A stretch of 63,536 bases of DNA from an uncultured Bacilli bacterium (GCA_910584255.1 CAJTXV010000007.1:1-63536), one strand, 5' to 3'. Numbered from the stretch's first letter, positions 42,680 to 51,906 are shown. Notes: generated from the sequence alone by a model not told the origin. Translations and numbers: made by a program.

Positions 42680-43355
42680 TTATTTAGAAATTTTATATGA
42701 GGACAACCATATCATTGTTATCTATAAAAAAGAAAATGTTTTGAGTCAGGGGGATTCTACCAATGATTTAGATCAACTTTCAATGATTAAAAATTATATC
42801 AAAGAAAAGTATCAAAAACCAGGAAATGTTTACGTTGGTTTAATTCACCGGTTGGACCGACCTGTTTCTGGAGTTATGGTTTATGCCAAAACGAGTAAAG
42901 CAGCTTCTAGAATTTCAGAACAAGTGCGTACTTCTAGAGTAGAAAAACAATATTTGGCAGTAGTAAATGGGATTTTACCTGAAAAAAAGGGCGAATTTAG
43001 GGATTATTTAAAAAAATTAGAAAATCAAAATACGATTGTTACGAGTGAAAAAGAAGGAAAAGAAGCAGTTTTAAATTATGAAGTATTAGAAGAAAAAAAA
43101 AATTTAAGTCTTGTTCGAATTTTTTTGAAGACAGGAAGACATCATCAAATACGAGTTCAATTTGCATCTCGTGGTTTTTCACTTTATGGAGATCAAAGAT
43201 ATGGAAAGCAAGATAAAAAACAAATTGCCCTATCTTGTTATCATCTTTCTTTTATTCATCCCATTACAAAAGAAAAAATGGTATTTGAAAGGTACCCAGA
43301 GAATCATGGAATCTGGAAAGAATTTTCTAGTTTAAAAAATCAGTTACACATTTGA
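42669..43355 (+). CDS. RluA-family pseudouridine synthase
   Basis: 228 residues from ATG 42669. The catalytic motif HRLDRPVSG contains the Asp of the RluA/RluD family, followed by KTSKAASRIS and the later KTGRHHQIRVQFAS. There is no S4 domain at the N-terminus, as in the short RluC/TruC-like members. It is in an operon with the rRNA methyltransferase, so an rRNA or tRNA target is likely. Confidence 0.88.
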   Translation: MKNNYLEILYEDNHIIVIYKKENVLSQGDSTNDLDQLSMIKNYIKEKYQKPGNVYVGLIHRLDRPVSGVMVYAKTSKAASRISEQVRTSRVEKQYLAVVNGILPEKKGEFRDYLKKLENQNTIVTSEKEGKEAVLNYEVLEEKKNLSLVRIFLKTGRHHQIRVQFASRGFSLYGDQRYGKQDKKQIALSCYHLSFIHPITKEKMVFERYPENHGIWKEFSSLKNQLHI

Positions 43356-43405
43356 ATGAAAATAATCAGAATAGGTATACTAATATCAGTTTAAGGAGGT
43401 TTAAA

Positions 43406-44611
43406 GTGAAAAAGAAGGAAAAGAGAATTGTTATTTTTTTGATTGTATTTTTTTTGTTATTTGGTGGCATCAGTCTTTTTCTTTTTGATTTTATTCCTTT
43501 CAGAAAAGAAAAAACAATTCTTAGTTTTGAGGAACTTTCTATGACTGAAGTTTATTCTAAAGCAAAAATTTCTGATTTTATTCGAATTGAAAATGGAAAA
43601 TTAGTAGATGAAGTCATAGATACTTCGAAGTTAGGAGAATATGCTATTTCTTTTTCTTATTATAATGATTATGGGAGATTGCGAAAAAGTAGTTTTCGAC
43701 TTTTAGTTTCTGATACGACCTCACCACTTGTTTTTCTTTCTTCTAGTTATACGTTAAAAAAGGATAGTGGTGATTCATTCAAAGATACAATTTTATGTGG
43801 GGATAATTACGATAAGACACCGAGTTGTACGATTGAGGGAGAATACTCATTAAATCAAGTTGGAGAATATCCTTTATCTTTTGTTGCAACGGATAGTAGT
43901 GGAAATTCTATGAAACAGAACTTTACTTTGCGTGTAGTGGAGGATACTAATTCTACTTCAATTTCAACTTCTTCTCCTACGATAGATTTTTTAAGTGTTA
44001 AAGAACAATATAAAGATATGAATGTTTCCTTTGGGATTGATGTATCTAAATGGCAAGGAGATATTGACTGGGAACAAGTAAAAAATAGTGGAGTCGAGTT
44101 TGTTATGATTCGCCTAGGAACACAGATAGGTCCCAAAGAAGGATCAAAGCTAGATGATTATTTTTTAAAAAATATAAAGGGTGCCAAAGAGGCTTCCATT
44201 CCTGTTGGTGTTTACTATTATTCTTATGCTTCTAGTAAGAAAGAGGCTAGGGAACAAGCAAAATGGGTGGTACAGAATTTAAAAGGTTTTGATTTAGATT
44301 TACCAGTTGTGTTTGATTGGGAATGTTATTCTATGTTTCGTTCATTTTCAATCAGTTTTTATGATTTAAATCAAATTGCAGAATCATTCTTAAAAGTAGT
44401 GAAGCAAAAGGGATATCAACCCATGCTTTATGCAAGTAAAAATTACTTGGAGAAAATTTGGACTCCTTTTAGTTCCAATGTATGGCTTGCTCATTATACA
44501 AAACAAACAGATTATCAAGGGGATTATTTAATGTGGCAATTAACCAATCAAGGAAGAATTGATGGAATTAAAGGAAAAGTGGATATTGATTTAGGATATT
44601 TTAAAAAATAA
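43406..44611 (+). CDS. GH25 lysozyme with Ig-like domains, membrane-anchored
   Basis: 401 residues from GTG 43406 behind AAGGAGG; the frame is open from TTG 43352. A basic tail and one transmembrane helix (about 8-30) anchor it. Two Ig-like modules follow (about 50-120, ending SDTTSP, and 125-195 with VGEYPLSFVATDSSGN). The C-terminal 190 residues are a glycoside hydrolase 25 domain: FGIDVSKWQGDIDW with catalytic Asp212, and VVFDWECYS with the second acid. It cuts the muramic acid-GlcNAc bond of peptidoglycan. The Ig modules resemble those at 7841-9662. Confidence 0.92.
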   Translation: MKKKEKRIVIFLIVFFLLFGGISLFLFDFIPFRKEKTILSFEELSMTEVYSKAKISDFIRIENGKLVDEVIDTSKLGEYAISFSYYNDYGRLRKSSFRLLVSDTTSPLVFLSSSYTLKKDSGDSFKDTILCGDNYDKTPSCTIEGEYSLNQVGEYPLSFVATDSSGNSMKQNFTLRVVEDTNSTSISTSSPTIDFLSVKEQYKDMNVSFGIDVSKWQGDIDWEQVKNSGVEFVMIRLGTQIGPKEGSKLDDYFLKNIKGAKEASIPVGVYYYSYASSKKEAREQAKWVVQNLKGFDLDLPVVFDWECYSMFRSFSISFYDLNQIAESFLKVVKQKGYQPMLYASKNYLEKIWTPFSSNVWLAHYTKQTDYQGDYLMWQLTNQGRIDGIKGKVDIDLGYFKK

Positions 44612-44717
44612 AATATAATTTTAGTGTATTTATAATTTATCTCCCTAATGAAAAAGATTGCAATTTTTATATTTTTTTGTTATTATTTTAATAGAATAGA
44701 ATAAGGGAGATGGAAAT

Positions 44718-45617
44718 ATGATTTTAGCTTTTAGTTTAGATTGGTTTACTACGATACCTGGACTTTTGGTTACAGTAGGGGTCGTTTTATTATTAATTGC
44801 AATTATTTTATTTGTTGTTGGTAACAAGAAAGCCAAAAAGAATGCGAAAAAAATGGATACGATGATGAATTCTATGGGGAGTTCTTCTGTGGATACAACA
44901 CCAGTTGCTGCACCTGTTGAACCAGTTGCACCTGTTCAGCCTGTATCTGTAGAACCTACACCTGTACAAGTTCCTCCAGTGCCAGTTACTCCAGTAGCTA
45001 CAGAAGTAACTATACCTGTGGAATCGGTACCTATTACGCCAGTTCCATCTGTTGAACCAGTTACAGTGGAAACAGAAACTACTACACTTGAACCTGTATC
45101 GATTGAGTTACCTACAGAGACAAAAGTGGAGCCTATGTCTGTTCCTTCGGTAGCATCTACTGTAGAAGGGGTACCTGCTATTGAACCTGTTCCTATGGTT
45201 GAATCTACACCTGTTGCTGAATCTATACCTGCTGTTGAACCAATTCCAGCAGTAGAACCACAAGTTGTACCTACAGAGCCAGTAGTTCCTTCAGTAACAA
45301 CACAGGTAGAAACAGTGGTACCTACAGAAAGTTTAGAACCAACGATGGTTTCTGTATATGGTGGAGAAAATCCAATGGAGAAAATTGAGACTGTTCCAAC
45401 TGATCAAAATCCAAAGACTATTTATGGTGGAAATGATCCGTTAGAGGCAACTCAAAAAATGCCAATCGTAGAAGAACATCATGAACCTTATGGCGGAGTT
45501 ACACCTGAGGTTTCCAAAGTAGCAGAACCAGTTGTACCAAATGCAGTGCCAGCAACAAATGTTTCAACACCTACACCTGTAAGTGGTATAGAAGAAATTC
45601 ATACGGAAGAAATATAA
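44718..45617 (+). CDS. single-pass membrane protein with Pro/Val/Glu repeats
   Basis: 299 residues. One transmembrane helix (about 12-35: GLLVTVGVVLLLIAIILFVV), a KKAKKNAKK stop-transfer, then 190 residues of low-complexity Pro-Val-Glu-Thr sequence with VEP/PVT units. Three YGG boxes follow (SVYGGENPMEKI, TIYGGNDPLEAT, EPYGGVTPEVS). The extended part is probably cytoplasmic, because the basic cluster follows the helix. A similar hydrophilic repeat tail occurs in the protein at 15244. Function unknown. GGGAG precedes the ATG. Confidence 0.65.
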   Translation: MILAFSLDWFTTIPGLLVTVGVVLLLIAIILFVVGNKKAKKNAKKMDTMMNSMGSSSVDTTPVAAPVEPVAPVQPVSVEPTPVQVPPVPVTPVATEVTIPVESVPITPVPSVEPVTVETETTTLEPVSIELPTETKVEPMSVPSVASTVEGVPAIEPVPMVESTPVAESIPAVEPIPAVEPQVVPTEPVVPSVTTQVETVVPTESLEPTMVSVYGGENPMEKIETVPTDQNPKTIYGGNDPLEATQKMPIVEEHHEPYGGVTPEVSKVAEPVVPNAVPATNVSTPTPVSGIEEIHTEEI

Positions 45618-45641
45618 GACGCAAAATCTCGTCTTTTTTTT
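45616..45641 (+). terminator. terminator before spoVS
   Basis: AAGACG (45616-45621) pairs with CGTCTT (45630-45635), then T6. Confidence 0.75.
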
Positions 45642-45689
45642 CATTTTCTTTCATATAGTTAAACTATAGAAAGGAATGATTATAATAAT

Positions 45690-45950
45690 ATGGAAACATT
45701 AAAAGTTTCAACAAAATCGAACCCAAATAGTGTAGCAGGAGCACTGGCTAATGTATTTCGTGAAAAAGGGAGTGTCGAAATTCAAGCAGTAGGAGCAGGT
45801 GCCTTAAACCAAGCAATTAAAGCTATTGCCATTGCGAGAGGATTTGTAGCACCTTCTGGAAAAAATCTAGTTTGCATTCCTGCATTTACAGATATTACAA
45901 TTGATGGGGAAGAGAGAACAGCCATTAAATTAATTGTAGAAGCTATTTAA
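45690..45950 (+). CDS. spoVS: stage V sporulation protein S
   Basis: 86 residues, nearly full-length match to the SpoVS/Alba-like family: LKVSTKSNPNSVAGALA, VEIQAVGAGALNQAIKAIAI and the closing FTDITIDGEERTAIKLIVE. SpoVS affects septation and coat assembly during sporulation in Bacillus, but homologues also occur in non-sporulating bacteria. AAAGGAATG precedes the ATG. Terminators on both sides make it a single-gene unit. Confidence 0.95.
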   Translation: METLKVSTKSNPNSVAGALANVFREKGSVEIQAVGAGALNQAIKAIAIARGFVAPSGKNLVCIPAFTDITIDGEERTAIKLIVEAI

Positions 45951-45961
45951 TAGCTTTTTTT
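45940..45961 (+). terminator. terminator after spoVS
   Basis: AAGCTAT-TTA-ATAGCTT then T5; it overlaps the end of the frame. Confidence 0.7.
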
Positions 45962-45983
45962 CTGGAAACTTTTTTCTTATCTA

Positions 45984-46012
45984 TTGAAAAGTTTTTAGAT
46001 TCTGTTTATAAT
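45984..46012 (+). promoter_or_regulatory. promoter of the T-box-HD-serS unit
   Basis: TTGAAA (45984-45989), 17 bases, TATAAT (46007-46012). Start near 46019. Confidence 0.8.
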
Positions 46013-46019
46013 GGTATTA

Positions 46020-46205
46020 AATCTTAGAGGAATCAATAATAATTCTTTTATTTGTAGAGAGTTCGTGGTTGGTGAAAACGGATATAAAAAATTATTTAAT
46101 CTACTCCTTCGAGGGCATAATCAGCTCCGGGTAAAACCGTTATCTAAATAAGTAAAAAAAAGGATGGTACCGTGCTTAGCACTCCTTGTGGTATCATCTT
46201 TTTGT
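46020..46205 (+). promoter_or_regulatory. T-box leader (serine specifier UCC)
   Basis: The leader has the stem I elements GAGAG and GGTTGGTGAAAAC, the specifier region CTACTCCTTCGAGG with UCC at 46105-46107, and the invariant T-box core AAGGATGGTACCGTG (46160-46174). The terminator is GATGGTACC (46163-46171) with GGTATCATC (46190-46198) and an inner GTGC/GCAC hairpin, then Ts. Uncharged tRNA-Ser would bind the specifier and the T-box core and allow read-through into the HD gene and serS. Confidence 0.93.
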
Positions 46206-46221
46206 CATTTTTGGAGGAAGT

Positions 46222-46764
46222 ATGAATCATTTAGAGTTATATATGGAAAAAAGTAAATTACAGAAAATTCGTGAATGTAGTGATATCTATTTAAAAAGTA
46301 TGGTGTTAGTTCAAATTCTATTTCAAGATAAAAAAGATGCAGATGGACAACCTTACTTAGGACATTTAATGCGTGTTTCGAGTGGAATGAGTACACCTGA
46401 TGGGAAGGTAGTAGGATTACTTCATGATTTGGTAAAAGATATTCCTTATATTACTTTTGATGATTTATTAGATATTAAAATACCAGAACATATTGTAGAG
46501 GTTTTAAAAATTGTTACTAAGGAAAAAACAGATAAGAAATTAACAGATGAAGAACGATTAATTCGCTATGGGGAAGAAATTGACAAGATTATTGATAGTG
46601 GGAATGATCTTGCGATAGAACTTAAAACAGTGGATATTACAGATAACTATGACAAGGATCGATTGGCTCTATGTTCTTCTGAACTTCAGGATTGGTATCA
46701 GAAGAAGTATCCACCACAAATGAAAAAATTGTATCAAGTAAGAAAAAATAAGCAATGTGCATAA
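46222..46764 (+). CDS. HD-domain protein (RelA/SpoT hydrolase-like)
   Basis: 180 residues from ATG 46222 behind GGAGG; the frame is open from 46186 inside the terminator. HLMRVSSGMSTPDGKVVGLLHDLVKD contains the H...HD metal motif, preceded by DADGQPYLGH as in SpoT-type (p)ppGpp hydrolase and related nucleotide hydrolase domains. No synthetase domain follows. Being first in a serine T-box operon it is tied to tRNA charging, so a role in clearing alarmones or damaged nucleotides is a reasonable inference. Confidence 0.8.
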   Translation: MNHLELYMEKSKLQKIRECSDIYLKSMVLVQILFQDKKDADGQPYLGHLMRVSSGMSTPDGKVVGLLHDLVKDIPYITFDDLLDIKIPEHIVEVLKIVTKEKTDKKLTDEERLIRYGEEIDKIIDSGNDLAIELKTVDITDNYDKDRLALCSSELQDWYQKKYPPQMKKLYQVRKNKQCA

Positions 46765-46781
46765 AGAAAGGATGAAGAAAA

Positions 46782-48065
46782 ATGTTAGATATTAAATTTG
46801 TTAGAGAAAATAAAGATGCAGTGAAAGAAAATATTAAAAAGAAATTTCAAGAGGAAAAATTACCTTTGGTAGATGAAGTGATTCAAATTGATGAAGAGAA
46901 ACGTACTTATCAGGTAGAGGGAGATACTCTTCGTCAAGAAAGAAATGAAATTAGTAGTATGATTGGTCAGCTTATGCGTGATGGAAAAAAAGAAGAAGCA
47001 GAAGGTAAAAAATCACGTGTTGTAGAAATTAATGAGAGATTATCAGAAATTGAGCAAAAGGAAACAGAACTTAGTACAATTTTGAGAGAAAAGATGATGA
47101 GAATTCCACAAATGGTAGATGATTCTGTACCAATTGGGAAGGATGATAGTGAGAATGTTGAAATTGAAAAGTTCGGAGAACCGGTTGTTCCTGATTTTGA
47201 AATCCCATATCATGCAGATATTATTACAAGATTAAATGGGTTAGATAAAGAAAGTGCTGGAAGGACCAGTGGAAATGGATTCTATTATTTAATGGGAGAT
47301 GTCGCAAGACTTTCTACTGCGATGATTAATTATGCGAGGGATTATATGATTGATCAAGGATTTATCTATTGTATTCCTCCATTTATGATTCGAAGTGACG
47401 TTGTAAATGGTGTTATGTCTTTTCAAGAAATGGATGCCATGATGTATAAAATTGAAGGAGAAGATTTATTCTTAATTGGGACGAGTGAACATTCTATGAT
47501 TGGTAAATTTAAAGGACAAATTATCAATCAAGCAGAACTTCCAATTACGATGACAAGTTATTCTCCATGTTTTCGAAAAGAAGTAGGAGCCCATGGAATT
47601 GAAGAACGTGGAATTTATAGAGTGCATCAGTTTGAAAAGCAGGAAATGATTGTAATTTGTGATCCAAAGGATAGTATGGATTGGTATAACAAAATGTGGC
47701 AGTATACGGTAGATATTTTTAGAAATTTAGATATTCCAGTTAGGACATTAGAATGTTGTACTGGGGATCTTGCAGATTTAAAAGTAAAGTCATGTGATGT
47801 AGAAGCATGGAGTCCAAGACAGAAGAAGTATTTTGAAGTTGGTTCTTGTTCTACATTAGGGGATGCACAAGCAAGACGTCTTGGAATTCGTATTAAGGGA
47901 GAAAATGGCAATTATTTTGCTCACACACTCAATAATACAGTCCTTGCATCGACTCGTGCCTTGATTGCTTTTTTAGAAAATAATCTAAATGAAGATGGTT
48001 CAATTCGTATTCCAAAGGCATTACAACCTTATATGGGTGGGAAAAAGAAAATAGAAATCAAGTAG
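46782..48065 (+). CDS. serS: seryl-tRNA synthetase
   Basis: 427 residues. A helical-arm domain at 1-110 (MLDIKFVRENKDAVKENIKK...) binds tRNA-Ser; the class II core has motif 2 (FRKEVGAHGIEERGIYRVHQ) and motif 3 (NTVLASTRALIAFLENN) and the TSEHSM serine-binding loop. Regulated by the upstream T-box. AAAGGATG precedes the ATG. Confidence 0.97.
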   Translation: MLDIKFVRENKDAVKENIKKKFQEEKLPLVDEVIQIDEEKRTYQVEGDTLRQERNEISSMIGQLMRDGKKEEAEGKKSRVVEINERLSEIEQKETELSTILREKMMRIPQMVDDSVPIGKDDSENVEIEKFGEPVVPDFEIPYHADIITRLNGLDKESAGRTSGNGFYYLMGDVARLSTAMINYARDYMIDQGFIYCIPPFMIRSDVVNGVMSFQEMDAMMYKIEGEDLFLIGTSEHSMIGKFKGQIINQAELPITMTSYSPCFRKEVGAHGIEERGIYRVHQFEKQEMIVICDPKDSMDWYNKMWQYTVDIFRNLDIPVRTLECCTGDLADLKVKSCDVEAWSPRQKKYFEVGSCSTLGDAQARRLGIRIKGENGNYFAHTLNNTVLASTRALIAFLENNLNEDGSIRIPKALQPYMGGKKKIEIK

Positions 48066-48161
48066 AAAGATGTAACAATTTATTCTATTATTTGATAAGG
48101 TTGTCTTTATTAGGTCAAGTATTAAATTTAAATAGAATAATAAAAATACATTTTTAAAATT

Positions 48162-48226
48162 TGTATATTAAAATTGTTAAAAAATGTATATTAAAGTCGT
48201 TAAAAAATGTATATCAAAATTAAGGG
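48162..48226 (+). repeat. 23-base tandem repeat, 2.8 copies
   Basis: Units at 48162-48184, 48185-48207 (two changes) and a partial third at 48208-48226, each starting TGTATATTAAA. It lies in the 200-base gap between serS and the next gene, where I see no other feature. Confidence 0.8.
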
Positions 48227-48277
48227 TATTATAGACTTTTACCATAAATTGTGTTACTTTTTAGATAGGTGATATAT

Positions 48278-49240
48278 GTGGAAGGAAAAATTTTAATTGT
48301 TACAAAACGTCAAAATAATCTTTTAGATTCTTTAAAATATTTTTTTGAACAAGAAAAAATAGAATATGTTATTTCAGATAGTTTGCATTCTATAGAAAAA
48401 GATATTACGAATCTTATTTATTTTCACTTAGAATCAGAAGACACTCTAGAATTACCAATAAAAAATAATGTGCCAATCATTGTGATTAAAGAGAAAAAAC
48501 AATTAGTTAAGAACAATTCTCATTTAATTAACTATATTGTTACATCCCTTATTCATGATGAAACAAATTATACAGAGGTTCAAAAAGAATATTTATTTAA
48601 AAAAGGAATTTATCATATATTTTTACAAAAAATTCATGAGTTATTAGAAAATATCTATCATTATAATAATATTATTTATGATCTTACAGAAATTAAGGGG
48701 GTTCCTGATAATTGGATTTTCAATTTTGAATCTATTAGTGAAACTTATGCTTGGTTATCTAGAAAAAATAAATCTTTACAAAGTAATTTTCCTAGGAAGG
48801 TAATTAATTTTTATGATGATAAGATATATGACGATTCTTTAAAAGAAATTAATTATTTGACTGAGAAAATTGTAGAGATAAAGAATCAGATGAGAGTTAT
48901 TGATTTGTTTATTCTAACCAAAGAAGAATACAATATTTTAAAAAATAATTATTTTTTTCGATTATTATTAAGACATGTTTCTAATACTTACAGTTTATAT
49001 TTAATTGATAGGAATAGACTAGAGAAAGAGGAAAAAGTAATACTTGAAAAAATGTTAGATGGAATTGTAGTTTATGATGATTGTATTTATAGAGATACTT
49101 ATCAAGATGAATTTTCTTTGGGATATGTAGATTGTAATCAGGCAGTGATTGATGAGTATAATGAAATATTTGACTATATCATGAATACTTATGGATATAA
49201 AATAAATTCGGAGAGTGATGGCAATGAATTTTTTGAATAA
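48278..49240 (+). CDS. hypothetical protein
   Basis: 320 residues from GTG 48278 with AGGTGAT four bases before it; GTG 48269 sits inside that site. The N-terminal 90 residues alternate strand and helix (ILIVTKRQNNLLDSLKYFFE, NNVPIIVIKE), like a receiver or Rossmann-type domain without recognisable active-site residues. The rest is helical, Tyr/Asn-rich. The stop overlaps the SDR gene, so both are probably made together. No function assigned. Confidence 0.6.
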   Translation: MEGKILIVTKRQNNLLDSLKYFFEQEKIEYVISDSLHSIEKDITNLIYFHLESEDTLELPIKNNVPIIVIKEKKQLVKNNSHLINYIVTSLIHDETNYTEVQKEYLFKKGIYHIFLQKIHELLENIYHYNNIIYDLTEIKGVPDNWIFNFESISETYAWLSRKNKSLQSNFPRKVINFYDDKIYDDSLKEINYLTEKIVEIKNQMRVIDLFILTKEEYNILKNNYFFRLLLRHVSNTYSLYLIDRNRLEKEEKVILEKMLDGIVVYDDCIYRDTYQDEFSLGYVDCNQAVIDEYNEIFDYIMNTYGYKINSESDGNEFFE

Positions 49241-49970
49241 AGTAGTTTTAGTAACGGGTTCTTCTAGAGGAATTGGCAGAAGTATTGCAGTGAAGTTTGC
49301 GAAAGAAGGGGCAAATGTAATTGTTAATTATAAAAATGATTCAAAGTCAGCAGAGACAATTACCGAAATTATTTCTAGTTATGGGCATGATTGTATGTGT
49401 ATTCAAGCAGATGTTTCTAAGGAGAATGCTGTTAAGAATATGGTAGAGGAAATTATTAGGAGATATGGTAGAATTGATGTTTTAGTAAATAATGCAGGAA
49501 TTGCGATTGATGCCGATTTTAATGAAAGGAAAATTAAAGATTGGCATGATACATTAGATACCAATCTAGTAGGAGTTTATTTGGTATCTAAATACGTTGG
49601 GAATTATATGAAAAAACAACAGTATGGGAAAATTGTAAATATTACATCCACGAATGGAATGGATACGATGTATACGTACAGTGTAGATTATGATGCGTCA
49701 AAGGCTGCTTTAATTAATTTGACAAAGAATCTAGCCATTGAATTTTCTCCTTATGTCAATGTAAATGCGGTAGCGCCAGGTTGGGTAGATACGGAGATGA
49801 ATGCAGATTTATCGAAAGAGTATTTAAGGGAAGAAAAATCAAAAATTTTATTACGAAGATTTGCAGAACCTGAAGAGATTGCAGAAGTTGTTTTATTTTT
49901 AGCATCTGATAAAGCAAGATATATTGATGGAGAGACCATTCGAGTGGATGGTGGAATTAAATTATTATAG
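49224..49970 (+). CDS. short-chain dehydrogenase/reductase (FabG-like)
   Basis: 248 residues from ATG 49224. TGSSRGIGRS is the NAD(P)-binding loop, NNAG and the SDR catalytic Tyr156-x3-Lys160 (YDASK) are intact, and VNAVAPGWVDTEM is the conserved PG region. Length and motifs fit 3-oxoacyl-ACP reductase FabG, but no other fatty-acid gene is near, so the substrate is open. The start overlaps the preceding frame by 17 bases. Confidence 0.85.
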   Translation: MNFLNKVVLVTGSSRGIGRSIAVKFAKEGANVIVNYKNDSKSAETITEIISSYGHDCMCIQADVSKENAVKNMVEEIIRRYGRIDVLVNNAGIAIDADFNERKIKDWHDTLDTNLVGVYLVSKYVGNYMKKQQYGKIVNITSTNGMDTMYTYSVDYDASKAALINLTKNLAIEFSPYVNVNAVAPGWVDTEMNADLSKEYLREEKSKILLRRFAEPEEIAEVVLFLASDKARYIDGETIRVDGGIKLL

Positions 49971-49993
49971 AAATTAAGAAAGAGGTGTGTATT

Positions 49994-50332
49994 ATGAAAT
50001 TTTATGTATGTCCTATTTGTGGGAATGTAGTAATTGCAACAGAAGGTAATGTTGTAACTTGTTGTGGGGAAAAACTAAATGGGCAAGAAATTAAGAATGC
50101 AGAGGGAAAGCATAGATTACTAGTGGAAGAAAAGGAAAACCAGATTCATCTAACTTCAGAACATGGAATGACAAAGGAACATCATTTAAATTTTATTGCT
50201 TATGGAAAAGAAAATCAATATGTCATTGTTAAACTTTCTAAAGAAGTACCAGTCGATATTACTTTAGAAAATCAAGAAGGTGCAGAAATTATCTTTGGTT
50301 GTAATCAACATGGAGTGTTTAGAAACGAGTAA
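49994..50332 (+). CDS. desulfoferrodoxin-family superoxide reductase
   Basis: 113 residues from ATG 49994 behind AGAGGTG. The N-terminal CPIC (Cys6, Cys9) and TCCG (Cys23-Cys24) form the rubredoxin-like iron site of desulfoferrodoxin, and GKH, EHGMTKEHH and GCNQHG carry the four His and one Cys that ligate the superoxide-reducing iron centre. It removes superoxide without making oxygen, as in anaerobes; consistent with the pfl genes. Followed by its own terminator. Confidence 0.82.
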   Translation: MKFYVCPICGNVVIATEGNVVTCCGEKLNGQEIKNAEGKHRLLVEEKENQIHLTSEHGMTKEHHLNFIAYGKENQYVIVKLSKEVPVDITLENQEGAEIIFGCNQHGVFRNE

Positions 50333-50348
50333 ATACTCGTTTTTTTTC
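50323..50348 (+). terminator. terminator after the superoxide reductase gene
   Basis: AAACGAGT-AAAT-ACTCGTTT then Ts, overlapping the stop codon. Confidence 0.8.
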
Positions 50349-50427
50349 TGGTACTTTTTATTTTTTTGTAGTATACTAATGCCTAAATAAAAGGAAAAAG
50401 TACGGGAATTCGATTTTAGGTGAAATT

Positions 50428-51330
50428 ATGGAAAACTATAATCAAGAAATAAGAAATATATTTGGAAAACATATAGATGCTAGTATAGAGTGTGGGCTAA
50501 GTATTCGAGAAAGTGCTAGTTCTTATGCAAATACATTATACAAGTTGGAAACTACCAGTAACCCTTATAAAAAATTATATCGTGAGTATTTGATTTTTAT
50601 TATGTATTTGGATGCTTATAAATTGGCTTTATATCGTCAAAAACAGTGTATAGCAGATGATTCTGATACGGAATTTTTAGGTCAATTAACTGATGTTAAA
50701 AATAAAGAGGATCTTTTAATATTAGTAAGTGTTGATAAAGATTTTTTAATTCGTTTGATTGAAGAATGTTACCGATTTAGAGAAATGTATGGACTTTTTA
50801 AGGTAAACATTATCAAGTCACTGAGTGATAGTGTTAATGAATGGTTATTAGAAAAATTTCCAATTCATCAGCAAGATTTGGATATTTATAATATTGATGT
50901 AAAATTAGAGCATATATTGAGAAGTATTGAAAGTCAGTCAAGACATCAGGAAAAGGATTGTTTTTATAAATTTCAGGATGCAATTGTATTAAATATTATG
51001 GGATTCATTCAGAATTTAACAAATTTTGATTATGATAATGCAGAAAAGTTGTTGTTGGAAATTGCTGGAAAGGATTATGCTGCATCTAAATTTTTAGAAA
51101 GTTGTTCGGATGAATCAGAAGTGTTTTTAGATCACATTGATTTATATGAAAATTATAGTAAAAGGGATATTTTATATGAACTAATGTCAATTCCAGAATT
51201 TTTATGTGATGCTATTTGGAATATAGCTTGTGTTTATGTTTATCATGAGTATGATGGAATTAAGATTGATACTAAGGAACTGGATGATTGTGGGGATACA
51301 GAGGTTATGAAAAAATTAGGAGCTAAATGA
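50428..51330 (+). CDS. hypothetical protein
   Basis: 300 residues, acidic, helical throughout, no membrane segment or signal peptide. AGGTGAAATT precedes the ATG. A TATACT at about 50373 may be its -10 box. No motif is recognised. Stands alone between the superoxide reductase and the toxin-antitoxin pair. Confidence 0.6.
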   Translation: MENYNQEIRNIFGKHIDASIECGLSIRESASSYANTLYKLETTSNPYKKLYREYLIFIMYLDAYKLALYRQKQCIADDSDTEFLGQLTDVKNKEDLLILVSVDKDFLIRLIEECYRFREMYGLFKVNIIKSLSDSVNEWLLEKFPIHQQDLDIYNIDVKLEHILRSIESQSRHQEKDCFYKFQDAIVLNIMGFIQNLTNFDYDNAEKLLLEIAGKDYAASKFLESCSDESEVFLDHIDLYENYSKRDILYELMSIPEFLCDAIWNIACVYVYHEYDGIKIDTKELDDCGDTEVMKKLGAK

Positions 51331-51486
51331 TTTGTTTATCAAGGTACAGGTGAGAATTTGTACTTTTTTTGTGTCTTTGATGGATGTATATAACTTATTT
51401 AAAGATAGTGCATATAAAAAAGTAGGTGTCAAAAAAGGAAGATGGATTATCATATAGTTAGAATGAGGATTAGTTTCAAAAATAAT

Positions 51487-51546
51487 AAAAAAAATTAACA
51501 AAATTAACAAAATTTATTTACATATATAAACACAATATGTTAATAT
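51487..51546 (+). promoter_or_regulatory. operator-like region before the toxin-antitoxin operon
   Basis: Three direct copies of AAAATTAAC-type sequence (51487-51511) are followed by TTTACA (51517-51522), and TTAACA ... TGTTAA form an inverted pair at about 51504 and 51538. This fits autoregulation by the helix-turn-helix antitoxin. The sequence is very AT-rich, so the signal is weak. Confidence 0.4.
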
Positions 51547-51578
51547 ATAGTAATCAAAAGAAAGGAGGAAAAGTAAAC

Positions 51579-51905
51579 TTGAGCATCGATGAAGAGGCAT
51601 CAAGATATAAAAGAGATGTTAAGAAACTTAGAAAAGATCATAAAAATGATGAACTAGAAGAATTGGAAAAGTTCAAACTACTAATTTATAGCCATTCTAA
51701 TTTTCAGGAGGTAATGGATAATTCGTTAACGAGGCACTTTAAACTTGAACAAAAGAGTGGAAATTTAAAGGGAATCTATACAATACATTTGAATAAGAAA
51801 ATAAGACTTTGGATTATACCAGTAGGTGAACAACCATACAAATTAGTAGAAATTGATACTGTTCGATTTGTTCAGGTAGATGATAAACATTATGGGGAGG
51901 GGTAA
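51579..51905 (+). CDS. HigB/RelE-superfamily toxin
   Basis: 108 residues from TTG 51579, ten bases after AAAGGAGG; the frame is open from an ATG at 51537 without a site. EASRYKRDVKKLRKDHKNDE, HFKLEQKSGNLKGIYTIHLN and IRLWIIPVG follow the RelE fold (helices, then a beta sheet with basic residues). Such toxins cleave mRNA on the ribosome. The antitoxin starts one base after its stop. The toxin-first order is that of higBA. Confidence 0.75.
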   Translation: MSIDEEASRYKRDVKKLRKDHKNDELEELEKFKLLIYSHSNFQEVMDNSLTRHFKLEQKSGNLKGIYTIHLNKKIRLWIIPVGEQPYKLVEIDTVRFVQVDDKHYGEG

Positions 51906-51906
51906 T

